From: Bursaphelenchus xylophilus
Lineage: Eukaryota > Nematoda > Chromadorea > Rhabditida > Aphelenchoididae
Assembly: GCA_904066235.2 (NCBI GenBank)
Contig: CAJFCV020000002.1
Location: 4,960,001-5,024,000 of the forward strand
Direction of reading: 5' to 3'
Length of the DNA stretch: 64,000 nucleotides
Positions within the stretch are counted from its first letter, which is position 1. Each line of letters opens with the position of its first letter. The translations under genes and the position numbers were made by a program. Under the pieces are notes generated by a model. It did no database searches. It was given only the letters and a program-made list of their open reading frames with translations, and was not told where the DNA came from. Positions 16,959 through 29,063 of the stretch are shown piece after piece.

Positions 16959-19325
16959 TTATTCCCATTCGGTAGTGCCTGGGGGCTTGGAAGTCAGATC
17001 TAAGAGAACACGCGAGATCAGTGGCACTTCTGTCATAATACGACGAACAATCGTTTCGAATACCTAAATCAAACATCAAATTAAAAGATCGAGTTTACAA
17101 GAGTGATGTCCAAAACATTAAAACTTACAATAACCGGAATATCACGTCCTGGCAGGGCATTGGTACCGGTCATAAAGTCTCGAGTGATAAACGGCCTAAG
17201 GACAATTGAGTGGAGCACGGTATGCGGGATTGAATTATCAACGTCAACGTAACCAAATTGGATGGGAATGAGGACCACTGGCATCTAAACTCATAACAAC
17301 ATAATAATATAAAATAATCGCTTACCTGTTGAATCATATGCATAGACACTGGAAGATTAGGATCCTTTTCCCCGTTGAAATTGAGTCCGTTCAGTACTTG
17401 AGTCACAATATGATCAACTTTTCTTAGCTTTTCAATCACTCCTTCTGACAGTCGGGTGGGTGTGATATCCAGAATAGGGCTCTGAATCGGCTCCCCAAAG
17501 GCGAAGCATACTCTAAATCAAAACTTTTAGAAACAATAAAAATTTTAAAAATTCACAGTGTGAATTATACGTTAAAAAGGTCCTAACCGATTTAATGCTT
17601 TCGCAATGCCTGGCAATTTCTTTGCAAACTTATCGACCACTTCCCAAGGCACGTTGGTCAGCGAGGTGGAGAGAACCGCCGCATATGAGTAGGTTCTTTT
17701 GTCACCTGAAGTAATACGTATTATAATACACCAAACTTTTTAACACTAACCTTGAACGCCAACCGTTCTAATAGGCATCACTCTTCCGAAGAACTCTTCT
17801 CCCAAAGTCTCGGTGACTTCTCTGTTCACACTCTCGGCCGTTTCGTTGAATAAATCCCCAACAAAAGGTTTCTCGGCGCAGATAATCCGAATGGCCAAGC
17901 CCGGGCCAGGGAACGGATGTCTGTTCACGATGGTCTCAGGAAGTCCAAGAGCTCTTCCCAATTCTCTGACTTCATCCTTGTGGAAGTCCTTGAGGGGTTC
18001 GATTACTTTCCCGAGGTCTCTGAGTTCTCTGACCAATGCTGTGTCATTGTGATGAGTTTTGATCGTGTCGGCGCATCCACTTGCCAGAGCACTGGCTGAT
18101 TCAATCAAGTCGGGACGGAGAGTGCCTTGAGCAAAAAACATGTCTGTATTCAGCTTCAGTTCCTCGACGATATTATCCTTGCATCGGATGAAAGTATCGC
18201 CGATAATCATCCGTTTTTCCTCGGGGTTCGTCACAAATCGGAGAGTATTCTGACTGAGTTTGGCATTCAAGAATGTGTCAATACAGTAGAAACCTAAACA
18301 TGAAATCAAAATATAAAGTTCAACTTACATTTCACATCCAAGCCAAGTTTGTTCAGGGACGAAACCACAGCTTCGGACTCTTTGTATCTCATGAAACCAT
18401 TATCAATGTGAATAGCAACAACTCTCTCGGCCCCAAGAGCTTTGTGCAGAAGCGCAGCACATACGGTCGAGTCCACTCCTCCTGATACCATCACCTAAAC
18501 AATAGCCAATGAAGGAAATAAACTTGACTTACCAATACGTTTTTGTCTCCAACAACTTCTTTGATATGATCAATGCACATTTGTTCTCTGTTAGCAATAG
18601 TGTAATGTGAACTAATACCCGCGATTGAATGAAGGAACTGATTGAACATGGAAACTCCTTCTTTTGTTAGGTCAACTTCTGGATGAAATTGAACTCCGTA
18701 GATCTTCTTCTCCTCATTGCAGATTCCAGCCACAATTATACGATCTTCATCTTCATCAATGGTATGAGCAATAACCTGGAATCCTGGAGCCACACAATCC
18801 TTTTTCACGCTGTCACCATGAGTCAGAAGAACACTTTGAAGATCCGACAAGCCAACAAAGAGTTCATTCTTAGGATTGACCTTAATCTCCATGACTCCAT
18901 CAGATCTGATCTTGGAGTTAGCAACAGTTCCACCAAAATGTTTGTTAATTATCTGGAATCCATAACAAATCCCGAGAATTGGAACTCCCAGGTCAAAAAT
19001 AGCGGGGTCATAGGTTGGAGCATCTGCGGCATAAACTGATTGTGGTCCACCGGAGATAATAATCGCTCTAAAAAGAAATATTCAAACATCAAGAGCTTAC
19101 TTATAGTCTCTTTCCTTCAAATCGGCCGCAGACGTGCTCAATGGCAGCATTTCGGTGTAAACATTGCATTCTCGCACTCTTCGGTCTATTACCTAAAAAT
19201 AAAAAAATTATAAACAAGCCGAATTTACTAAAATAAAATTATTTTAAAATATTCACCTTCCCATATTGCGCTCCAAAGTCCAAAATGGCAACTTTCTCGG
19301 TGATGTCCACATCCATGGCGGTCAT
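16959..19325 (-). CDS. GMP synthase (glutamine-hydrolysing)
   Basis: Nine exons (19257..19325, 19101..19192, 18533..19067, 18329..18494, 17751..18293, 17588..17705, 17326..17512, 17129..17284, 16959..17063) give 656 residues. The N-terminal class-I glutamine amidotransferase has ISGGPQSVY and the nucleophile Cys88 in GICYG, with the HPE pair in GVQFHPEVD. The synthetase part begins with the ATP-pyrophosphatase loop SGGVDS (236-241). FPGPGLAIR and a conserved C-terminal dimerisation region ending KPPGTTEWE follow. It converts XMP to GMP with glutamine and ATP in the cytosol. A TTTCAG just 5' of the start codon (about 19334) is a likely trans-splice or 5' UTR acceptor. Confidence 0.97.
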
Positions 19326-20287
19326 TTCGGCGAGCTGAAACGAAACAAACACTATAACCCCAGATGGAACGTACATACAATTAACCCAGTACTTCCAACG
19401 CCGTTATCAGTTCCGCACTCGTTTAGAAAGGCACTCTTCCGAATTATGTCGGATACCGATTTCGCGCTGGCGGCGCGTTTCATGTACTTAATGCCAACAC
19501 CGTGTTAAAAATGGACAATGAGCTTCTCAGGAAAAGTTCAGGGCTTACTCGAGTCTAAACAAACTTTTCATTTAGACTCACAGTTCAACAAGGATAATAT
19601 AAAGATCTCAAAGAGAATATAACCCGGAGAAAAATAAATGCCAAGACTTGAGTATTCGGCCCTCCGAGTAATTCAGTACGATTGACAAGTAAATTTCTCT
19701 AAAAGTTACCCAAAATTTTTTAGAGAAAAATAAACTTGACCCGTGTCAAGTGGGACCCTCCCTCCAGACTTCCGCGTTTTTTCGAGTTCCTGCCATCGGC
19801 GTTTGCTAGTGCCCTAAATCAGCTGTCTGTTGCCCCTCGACTACCTACATGAAAAGAATTACAGTGTATTCTCAAAAAAAAATGAAAGTTTTAAATTGGG
19901 CTGGACAGTAGTTGTGATATAAAAGGGCAAAAGAGACGGTTTCCCAGACGGATGTGCGGCCTTCTAACAAATTTTGATAAAAGTCGGGCATTCCGATAGA
20001 AGTTCAGAGGACCCAGATCAATTTCGGAGACTTTAAACTTTCAACAAGAAGTAAAAAATGGAAAAACGAACTTTTGCTTCTTCAAATCTGCAAAATTAGG
20101 ATTCGGGAAAAATATACTACAGTATACCCCATGACGAGAAAATGTCACAATTTTTTTTTCATGAGTCAAGGTTTGTATTTCCAAACTCGGTCATTTGAAT
20201 ATTCAAATTCAAGTCTAACTTCCATATTTTGACTTTTATTTTTCTTATGACCATTCAAAAAATCGGCAATCTTCGAGTTATCTCAAG
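19326..20287. other. divergent intergenic region between GMP synthase and the MSP-domain gene
   Basis: About 960 bp separate two start codons on opposite strands, so promoters for both genes should be here. I see no convincing coding or RNA gene; the 80-codon ORF at 19266..19508 overlaps GMPS exon 1 and looks incidental. Confidence 0.5.
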
Positions 20288-21284
20288 ATGCCCGAATCCA
20301 AGAGCTCTCCAAGTTATGGCATTTCGAATGCCGTCTGTCAGACTGGTTCACAAGAAGACAACAAGGCCAATCCTTCTCCTGATCCCGCCACCCATGAAAG
20401 AGCAGCAACTCCGGCTCAAGCTTTAACTATTAAGAAACCGGAGAAAAAGAAGCATAATGAATATCAATTGGGGAACACACCGGATGCTGAACCGTTGCTT
20501 AATCCAAAGTGGGTTTGAAAGCATTAACTGTTACGTAAACGTTTGAGATGAAACTTTTCGTGTACAATATATAATTTGAATTGATTGTCATCTTTTTTAG
20601 ATGGCTTGTGTTCTCGGCAGACGAAGGTTATCGGGCACCTCAATATGCAACCTTCTCGATCACCAATACCGAAGAGAAGACTATAGCTTTTCGATTGAGA
20701 TCTAGAGTAAGCTCTATCTCACTGTGCAAATGTATAATTTATCCAGCAATTCAATTTAATTCATGCCCAAATAGTCGCCAAACTCTATTCAACTATTTTT
20801 AGGATCGTTTGTTCCCGCAGATGAGTCATTCCAATGGTATCTTACAACCGAAACAATCCGTAGAGGTGATCTGTTATATTCCCCCGTATGATCAATGGCC
20901 AAGAGATGTCAGTGAATACACTGGAAAGGTCCATAAAGTAGTTGTGGAGTCCTTAATTGTCCCTGATTCGATGACAATTCCGAAAACTCCTAAAGAACTG
21001 TTCAGCGCCGTCAGAAAACTCTTTCATCAAACTGCAGCCAAGGCAAGTGTAATATAAGAAAAAAGAATACTGATACCGAGTCGTAATCAAGTGGCTATTC
21101 CTTTCTCCTATTATAAACTCCCATTATTTTATTTGTCGTTGACTTTCAGCCACAATGTGCTTTCAATTTAGTCTTTCAGGCCCCTCTGACTCGCATCTAC
21201 CTCAAGTTGAAGATAATTCTGCCGATTGTCGCCGGAATCTCCCCTCCAAGAAGCGTTTCTTCGTCTACTAGTGCCAAAGTATAA
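20288..21284 (+). CDS. MSP (major sperm protein)-domain protein
   Basis: Exons 20288..20508, 20601..20706, 20803..21042 and 21180..21284 give about 223 residues. The first ~70 residues are polar and low-complexity (SPDPATHERAATPAQ, KKPEKKKHNEYQ). The MSP fold follows: LVFSADEGYR, FSITNTEEKTIAFRLRS and LQPKQSVEVICY, then a basic/hydrophobic C-terminal strand region. MSP domains mediate polymerisation in sperm or, in VAP-like proteins, protein contacts. The N-terminal extension makes this an MSP-domain protein, not a canonical 127-residue MSP. Two oddities: the third intron uses a GC donor (AAG|GCAAGT), and it has two in-frame acceptors 30 nt apart (exon start 21150 or 21180), adding or removing ten residues. 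Confidence 0.85.
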
Positions 21285-21657
21285 TCTAATTTTATTATTT
21301 TCGGCCGATAAATAGAGTTGCTTTATCCGATTAGATTCTGCAAAAACGGAATGCCAGATATTTTCCCTGATTTCTTTGCGGGTTCCAGCCCGAAAACTCA
21401 GTTTATATTATCGGCCTGTGAAAAATTACTCATCGATTCTGATTGTAAGTACGATGAGGGTTTGGAGGTAACAAAGCCAGTTTTTTTATTTTGAGGGGGT
21501 TGTTTCTTCGGCTTTTTTAGTTGGGCTTAGACGCGACGCGACTTTGGTATTCCGGCAATCCCAAAGGACTGTTTGCTTTTGGAATTTTATTTCTCTTTCT
21601 TCTTTTCAGTCCATAACAGCTGAAGATCATATTGCGGCTCAAACGCTGTGACTCAGG

Positions 21658-22710
21658 ATGGTAAGTATTTGGGTTTTATAATCTATTATATCATAGTTGG
21701 TATAAATTTTTATTTGCTTCTAAAATTTTTGGATCCGGTAAAAAGTATTTTCACTTGAAATAAACTTGGCACCTATTTCAGACGAATCCTCGTCTAGATA
21801 CGTCTCTAGACTTGATGAGACGTCTCCCACCGCAGAAATGTAGCAAACATGTGACGGATATCATTTCTCTTGCCCCCGATCTTTGCAATGACATTCTTTC
21901 GATGGTCGATCAGCCTCTGCAAGTTGCCAAAGACAGAGACACCGGTCGGGAATACCTTCTTTGTGATTATAACAGAGACATGGACAGTTATCGTTCCCCA
22001 TGGTCCAATGTTTATGATCCTCCTCTAGATGAGGCCACCTATCCGCCAGAAGAGCTTAGGAAGATGGAAGTAGAGGCCAATGCCCTCTTCCAAGGATATG
22101 TAGATATGTAAGTCTATTTCTTTTTGTTTACTTCTTGTTTTTAGGTATTTTGAAGGTGGCGTTTCGAGTGTTTACTTCTGGGAATTTGATCAGAGTATCG
22201 CTGGCGTGTTTTTGATCAAGAAGAAGAATGAAGGTCTCAAGGGGGTTAATGGATGCTGGGATTCCATCCACGTAATCGAATACAAGGTGTGTTTTTGTTT
22301 TATTTTTTTTTAGATTTTTTGTTTTTAAAGTATGATTCATACAGTATGTTTGAAATTTATAGCCACAAAAGCATGTCAAGTACAAGTTGACCAGCACCGT
22401 GATTCTGTGGCTTCAGACGGACAATGATGGTGTTGGAGAAATGAGTGTGGGCGGCTCAATGACACGACAATCGGAGATCGACGCAGTTGTTGATGATCAC
22501 CAGTCTTCTCATCTGGTGAATATTGGAAAGTTGATAGAAGACAACGAGAACAAAATGAGATCTCTTTTAAATGATATCTACTTTGGGAAGACGCGGGAGA
22601 TCGTTGGATCCCTGAGAACGATCGACTCGGCAACAGAATTAGGACTCAAGGAGAAGCTGGCCGAAGAACTCCGCGATGCCATCCAACAGAACAACTCGAA
22701 AGAGAAATGA
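21658..22710 (+). CDS. cap-2: F-actin-capping protein subunit beta
   Basis: Four exons (21658..21660 with only the start codon, 21782..22107, 22145..22286, 22363..22710) encode 272 residues. [36 protein letters not shown], the [21 protein letters not shown] block and the C-terminal tentacle region are the CAPZB signature. It caps barbed ends of actin filaments as a heterodimer with the alpha subunit. The start is supported by the Met directly before a GTAAGT donor and by family length. CTTTTCAG about 50 bp upstream of the ATG is a probable trans-splice acceptor. With the MSP gene ending only ~370 bp before the start codon, an operon arrangement is possible. Confidence 0.95.
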
Positions 22711-22924
22711 AGCGCCTTTGCCTGTAACTCCTTTTTAAAGCTTTCGTCATAGCCTAATTTTAATAACATGATCTTGTAAAAATGCTCGGATAATAAATAA
22801 ATGCCAATGAATTTGCTGATGGTAAAGGAGCTGGACTGTTTGCCGTTTGTGCGGTGACTAATACTACTGTTTGCAATGTTGTCCTTTTGCTAATCCTTTT
22901 ATTAGACCTTCACTTGAATCAAAT

Positions 22925-23098
22925 ATGGCCGGCTGGCGCGCTGCTGGGCTCACTTATCTCCGTTACAGCCAGATCGCGGCTGCTGTTACCCGCAAATGTG
23001 CTAAGGTCGCGGCTGGAACAAAAAGCACCGCTCCGGCCCCAGCGACCCTCAAGCTGACTTTCTGGGAGAATGGAAAGCAGATTGTCAACAAAGATTAG
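22925..23098 (+). CDS. ATP synthase F1 subunit epsilon, mitochondrial
   Basis: A single-exon 57-residue protein starts MAGWRAAGLTYLRYSQIAA, matching the ATP5F1E N-terminus (WRQAGLSYIRYSQI). The rest is basic and short, as expected for this small F1 central-stalk subunit, and no cleaved presequence is seen. TTATTAG about 20 bp upstream looks like a trans-splice acceptor. The cap-2 stop lies 215 bp before the start codon, with AATAAATAAAT in between, so the two may share an operon. The start codon is fixed by homology. Confidence 0.92.
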   Translation: MAGWRAAGLTYLRYSQIAAAVTRKCAKVAAGTKSTAPAPATLKLTFWENGKQIVNKD

Positions 23099-23538
23099 AA
23101 CCAGAAGTTATATTGGATGTTCACTTAGCCGTTTTAATGCATTCCGATTAGAAAATAAATTGTTTTAAGTCTAGTTGGACGGTTTGGAAATCGATTTTGG
23201 TGATCGTGGGACTTCGATTATTGTATTTGTTTTACGAGTTCTCCGGGATGCGACATACTAGCATTTTTGTTAACTTTGTAGGCGAAAGACAATTGCACAG
23301 TCCAAGAATGTTTTGAAAATTCTATTTTTTCAAAAAAGCGAGCAAAGCGTTTTGCTTCTGAACGGCCGCGGTCGGTGCGACCTTATTTCTTTTCTGCCCT
23401 CTACAATGCAAAAAAATTTCAAAAATTCGATTTTCCAAATTTCAGACTTGATTTTATTGTTGGATTGACTACTCGCGACTAGTATTTGTTGTTGTAGTTT
23501 TCCGCAAACCATAGCCAACTTTCTTTAGATATATCAAA
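23099..23538. other. intergenic region, about 440 bp
   Basis: This lies between the ATP synthase epsilon stop and the start of the Dicer-related helicase. I see a 3' UTR with an AATAAA-like signal near 23150 and otherwise nothing I can name. It presumably holds the helicase promoter or trans-splice site (TTTCTTTAG just before the ATG). Confidence 0.5.
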
Positions 23539-26500
23539 ATGGGGGAAGAACCGTTGAAATATCAGCATCATCCTTCATTCATTCGATTGTTTGAACAAGA
23601 AATGACCATTATGATTGAGGAAAGACCGGGATTCTTGAATGAAATTGTCGACAGATTGGGTAAGCACACCACATTTTGTCTTAAGAGGAAATGATTGTAT
23701 ATTTGTGAGTTTATAATTTAGATTCCGAGTTTAAGAAGAAAATGGAGAAGGCAAGAAATCCTAAAAGAGATGTTATGCATGCTATGATGTACTGTTCATC
23801 TCCAGAACGCGATGAACTGTATGTTTGGATGCAAAGAGAACTTTTAAGACGTAAGAATAATTTTTATATTATGCATTGGACTATTTAGATTACCGTAACG
23901 ATGACTTTATACGAGAAATGCTGGAAACTCGCCCCGAAGAAGCGGAATTTGATCTGTTCTTCGACGACGACTTCAAGTTGGATTTTGTGGCCGCATGTCT
24001 CGATCCAATCGACTGGGCCAAGCAAGCGGAATGTCTTCAAGTCGATGCGTATAAGGACATCTTGAACAGAACCAATGGTGTTTATGATCACATCAAACAT
24101 AACAAGGAACATTTAAGTACGGCACGACAAGAGAGAAAGAAATTGTCTTGGGGATGTTACAGGCTGACGGCCAATTACATTATCAGATCCATGATGTATT
24201 CCAAACCTGGAGAAGTTAATAACAGGGAGAGGAATTGGTTCTGGGACTTCATCTATATTATCTATCAAAGTGGAGTTGGAAACAGGACTATCTTGCCGTT
24301 CATTGCCCCCGATATTATTCAGAGAATGGGTAAGGGGCTTGGGTTTTGGTATTTGATGTTGTTTTATTCTCCAAGGTCGAACCTATTTTGTGGATTTTAT
24401 ATTGATTTATATTGTTTTAGACGAGTACATTAGCCGAATTACGGCTCGAGTCGACGATTTTGCAATCGCAAATGAAGAGGATATGATCAAAGAGAACGAA
24501 ATTGTCTATGAGTTCCGACCGCAAAAGAGTTACCAACCGGAAATGGAATTCTTGAGACAAGATGACGATGATGTTGATAGTGATCTCAAACTCCGAGGAT
24601 ACCAGCTGGAGTTGGCAAAACCCGCCAATAATGGGGAAAATTGCGTGGTTTGTGCTCCCACTGGCGCTGGAAAGACAATTGTGGCCATAGATGTCATCAA
24701 AAATCATCTTCAAAAATTCGAATTTGATTCTTTTGGAATGGAGCAGGAGAAAACCAGAGCCGTATTTATTGTTCCCACAGTGCCGTTGGTGAATCAGCAG
24801 ATGAAGTCGCTCCGAATTTATCTTAAGCACAAATGGGTCATCAACGGATTCTATGGCGGCGATAGATACGACGGTGCCACCAGTAGATTCCAAGCCATCC
24901 TGAGATCTCACGTCATCGTTATCACTCCACAATTGCTACTCAACATGTTCAAAAGTATTCTGAAGACTGAGAGATTGTTTGTCTCCGACTTTTCGTTGGT
25001 CATATTCGATGAGTGCCATCATTGCACGGCAAACCATCCATACAAAAGTAAATTTTTATTTCTTTTGATGATTTTTGGATTAGGGTTTTGATTTTTTTCG
25101 TAGTTTTGATTAAAATAGTGATGAAACAATTTGACTTTAGTGATCATGGAGTATCTGACCAGTTCGCCTTCTCCATTGAAACCTCAGATTGTTGGTCTGA
25201 CAGCCTCTTTGGGAATCGGTGGAAACGATGCAAGGGATAAGGAGAGCGCCGCTGAACACATCTTGAAGATGTGTGTGGCAATGACTGCTACAAGCCTGAG
25301 CACGGTCAAGAATCCAGACAATCTACAGGAGCTTCGTAGCCATGTTTCTCCACCAGTTGATGGTGAGGCCAAAAAATTAAATATTTAGATTGTAGTTATG
25401 GTAAATGAATAACTAAGTTTGAATTTTAGAGGTCATTAAATGCCGCAGACCCAGCAATGATCCCTTCAGAAGCACTGTTGCTGAAGTTTTGTTATATTTT
25501 TTCAATCGATTGGAGCCGGTCCTCAAAAAATATGCAAATTTGATGAGAGAAAAAGACGAAAAGGTCTATAATAAACTGAAGAACTTGACGTTTAATCGTC
25601 AGAGCTCCATGGGATGGGAAAGGAATTTGGATCTGATCAGAGAGAGCTTTGCGACCTCCGAAGACAATGAGAAAATGGTTTACGTGAACACGATGATCGA
25701 CCACATGAAGCTGTACATGTTCTCCTTGAAGATGAATGATCTTCTCCCTGCATTCTACGCATATAATTATTTGAATCAGGAAATGGCCAGGCTTGTGAAC
25801 AACACATCAGAACATAACAGAGAATTTTTGCAGCTTTTCATGGGTATGTTGATGTCTTTTCGTCTTTAGGAAGATGATTTCCAAGAATAATAAAAAATTT
25901 AGAGAAAAGAGAGAAATTGAAGTCGATTGCCTACTCGGACAGCGGACAAGGAAAGGAAATTGTCGCCAAGTTGGTTGAGATCCTCGAAGCTGCGTACACG
26001 GAGAATCCAACCACTCAGTGCTTGATTTTCTTGGACCGAAGATCAACTACTCAAACTCTGGTCGAATTTATATTGAGATCCAAGAGAATTGGCCGACTTA
26101 TGGGTGGATCCAAAGACTTTGCAAGACATCTCACGTCCAGCAATCAGTCCGCAAAGAATGGAGGAATGAGCTCGGCCGAGCAGAAAAATATCATCAGAAA
26201 TTTTGATAGGGGTAGGTGGGATGGGAGGGGTACGGCAGTTTTAATCTTTCAAACGTGCACGGTTTAACGTCCGATTTAAGGCATTATCAGGATCCTGGCG
26301 GTAACCTCAGTCGTGGAAGAAGGTCTGGACATTGCGGCTTGTAATTTGATCATCAAATATAACAGCACGGGGTCTGAGAGAACAATGATCCAAAGAAGAG
26401 GACGTGCTCGTGCCAAAGAGTCAAAAGCAATCCTGTTAGCTCTAGATGAGGATGTCGAAGCGAGAGAGATCAACAACATGATGAAGGAAGAACTTTTGAA

Positions 26501-27399
26501 TAAGGTTATTTCGGAACTTCAGGTGAGGCCATGGATAATATAAAAAATTTTATTTTTTTTGTTCACTTTGGCTAATATGTTTTGAAATGTAATGTAAATT
26601 TAGAACAAGGGAGACGTTGCACTGAAAAGAAGTATCATGGAGAAAGAAGCAAGAATAAAACAGAGATTGAAAGATGAAGAAGATGAAAAGAGAAGACATA
26701 GAGATCAATTGGCCGAAAAGAAGTACAAAATCCGATGTAACAATTGCCGAGCGGACATTTCGGATACCACTAAGATCCGTCTCGTCCTGGGAACGTATTA
26801 TGTTGCAGTGAATAGCGATATCTGGACGAGAATCAGGATCAGTGACGAGGATGCAACTGCTGTAAGTTGATCAATTTTTGGAGTTTCGATGATCATTTTT
26901 GGCGTTGGCAGTAATTGTGGATGTTTGTTGTAGAAGGACGCGTATGTAATCAAATGCGGAACCGCGATCTGTGCCAAAGAAGGCTGTGGCCATCGCGTCG
27001 GGGAGATCGTCAACTTTGCCGGCGCTTATTATCCAGCTTTGAAGAGCGCGCAGTTGAACTTTGAAGAGGAAAAGAAATATGGAGAGCCGGATGTGAGAAT
27101 GAACCAGCAATGGACCAGATTGACAGACAATTTCAATGTCACCGACCTCTCTTACAAAGATCAGGCAAGTATAACACAGTGTATGGCATAAAGTTTAATT
27201 TTTTGGGCTGAACAGACGTTAAATGAGCGTGTTATAGATTGAAATGGTCAATTCCCTGCGAGGTCACTTCAAGACTTTCCAACTTTTGAAAGAAAATGAA
27301 GCTGTGGCCATCCAAAAGCAAAGAGAAGCCATGAAAAGGAAGAGGGAAAGGAAAATGCGGCAAGGAAACTGGTATGACGACGTTGATCGCGAGTACTGA
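23539..27399 (+). CDS. RIG-I-like Dicer-related helicase (DRH family)
   Basis: Eleven exons (23539..23659, 23722..23850, 23889..24329, 24421..25047, 25141..25362, 25430..25843, 25903..26211, 26281..26522, 26604..26861, 26934..27164, 27238..27399) give 1051 residues. About 280 helical N-terminal residues precede an SF2 helicase with motif I APTGAGKT (near 310-316), the DECHH box (about 427-431), an inserted helical region and motif VI QRRGRARA. The C-terminal RIG-I regulatory-type domain has zinc ligand pairs CNNC and CAKEGC. In C. elegans, DRH-3 works with RNA-dependent RNA polymerases to make 22G siRNAs, while DRH-1 acts in antiviral RNAi. Length is compatible with either and I cannot separate them by eye. 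The last intron uses a GC donor (CAG|GCAAGT). Confidence 0.92.
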
Positions 27400-29063
27400 T
27401 TTTGTAATCGATAGTAACTTTGAACGGGTATTATTTTGCCATATCTTACTGTAAAACGGGTTATATTGTAATAAATTATTGTGCCGTAATTTTTATGAAA
27501 ATGGTTTTTGAACAGTATTAGGACTGTCAGCTATTTTGATGTTTTTTGATAGAAACTAGTGTTAACAATAAGAAAATTGAAAAAAATCTGCTTCCATTAG
27601 AGGTAATACTTTATAATTCAACAAAAAATACGACCAAAAATACACGTACGCTCGATTGTGGGGTAATAGAATATATAATATCAACTGCAAATATGTTGTT
27701 TATTTGTCGTCTTCATGTCCGATCCGGCGGCTCTCCCCTCTCTTTCCGAAAAACGAATGAATGTGGGAGATGTTGTTGTGATACTCGTATGGTGTCGTGA
27801 TCAATTAAAGGAACTCTTCGCGAACCCCTTCGAAGGCAGTGAAAGCACAAATTACAGCCCGATCCTGAAAATGGAAGTGTTAACGGGGGTAAACATTGCT
27901 GTAGGGTGTTAGTTACATTTAAGGGGTCTAGAATAAGGTCATTGGCTCAGATTGGGTTTAAAAAGTTGCATAAAAGCGAAAGGCGAACTGTTCCTAACAA
28001 GAGGGCTAAGCAGCAAGATTTATGCAAATTTTTGGAAGCATTTTGAAATTTCGAACATTTTTGGACTTTGAAAAAATCATCGAAAAAGTTTTTTAAATGT
28101 GAAAGCATGCAGAGATTGAGGATAAGTGACTTCTGGAATCGCCCCAATTTTTTTACAACAATGTTAACAGTTAAAAAACGGCTATTACAGCATGATTAAG
28201 AAATTTTTCGAAAAGGGATAAGATAATATCTAATACCGGGGGACAGAGAACAGCCAAACCAAGGAGAATATTACGAATACGTATTCTCCTTTGTCTTTCT
28301 TAATATATTATTCATTACTCTGCTTTTCTAAACAATTTCCATATATTTTTTTTTCAATTTTGGTGTAAAGTGCAATGTTTTTGCTAAAAACGAAGGGAAA
28401 AGGTGGGCCAATGGCCCCATCTTGCGGAACAAAACTGACCAAAGCTCACACACGGCTCAAAAAACGATACCAACCTGGGCGGATGTGTCGGGGCGGGGTG
28501 AGGGGGGATCTATGTCCGGACCGACCGCGTCCCCTCCGTGTCTTCGGCCGCCTTGGGCTGGGGCAAGAGGCGAAGCATGGCCGAGAAATACTTCCGTGTT
28601 CCGTTCAGGGTCTTCTGCGGAAGAAAGATCGGATTTTTTTCGATTTTTTCAATTTTTTTGGAAAAAGTGTGTGGAAAAAAGGAGGGAAATTAGAGAAAAA
28701 GGCGCCGGTGCTGTCCACGAAGAGAGAAGAGTTCACATCACACACCAGAAGAGAAAAGGAGGGCTACTGAAACCATCGACTACCGAAATGAAAATCAAAA
28801 ATAGGTGTTACAACATTTATTGTGCCACCGAACAGCCAGCTGGGGATCGAGAATGTCGGGAGGCGGATAATATTGGTTTTTAATACAAAAATATTGGTCT
28901 ATCACCTGCAAAGACGGAATTGGGATGACTTTATAAACCTTAAAAATTCCAAAAAAATCAAAAAAGCGACCTTTTTATCACGGTAAAGATAAAAAGAAAT
29001 ATTATTATCCATCTCCCAACCCCTCGACCCAGCCCGATCCCCTCCACCACACCTTCCACCTAC
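27400..29063. other. region between convergent DRH and PDE3 genes
   Basis: Contains the DRH 3' UTR (AATAAATT near 27470) and an unresolved 3' end for PDE3. A 65-codon ORF at 27715..27912 and GC-richer ORFs at 28375..28883 show no similarity I recognise and lack clear splice partners. A small perfect hairpin with 10-bp arms (AAGGAGAATA / TATTCTCCTT, 11-nt loop) sits at 28261..28291. I see no confident gene here. Confidence 0.45.

Noticed and set aside
28375..28883. Two overlapping plus-strand ORFs of 131 and 153 codons
   Set aside because: They overlap in different frames in a GC-richer patch, are rich in Lys/Arg/Phe runs from homopolymers, and match no family I know.
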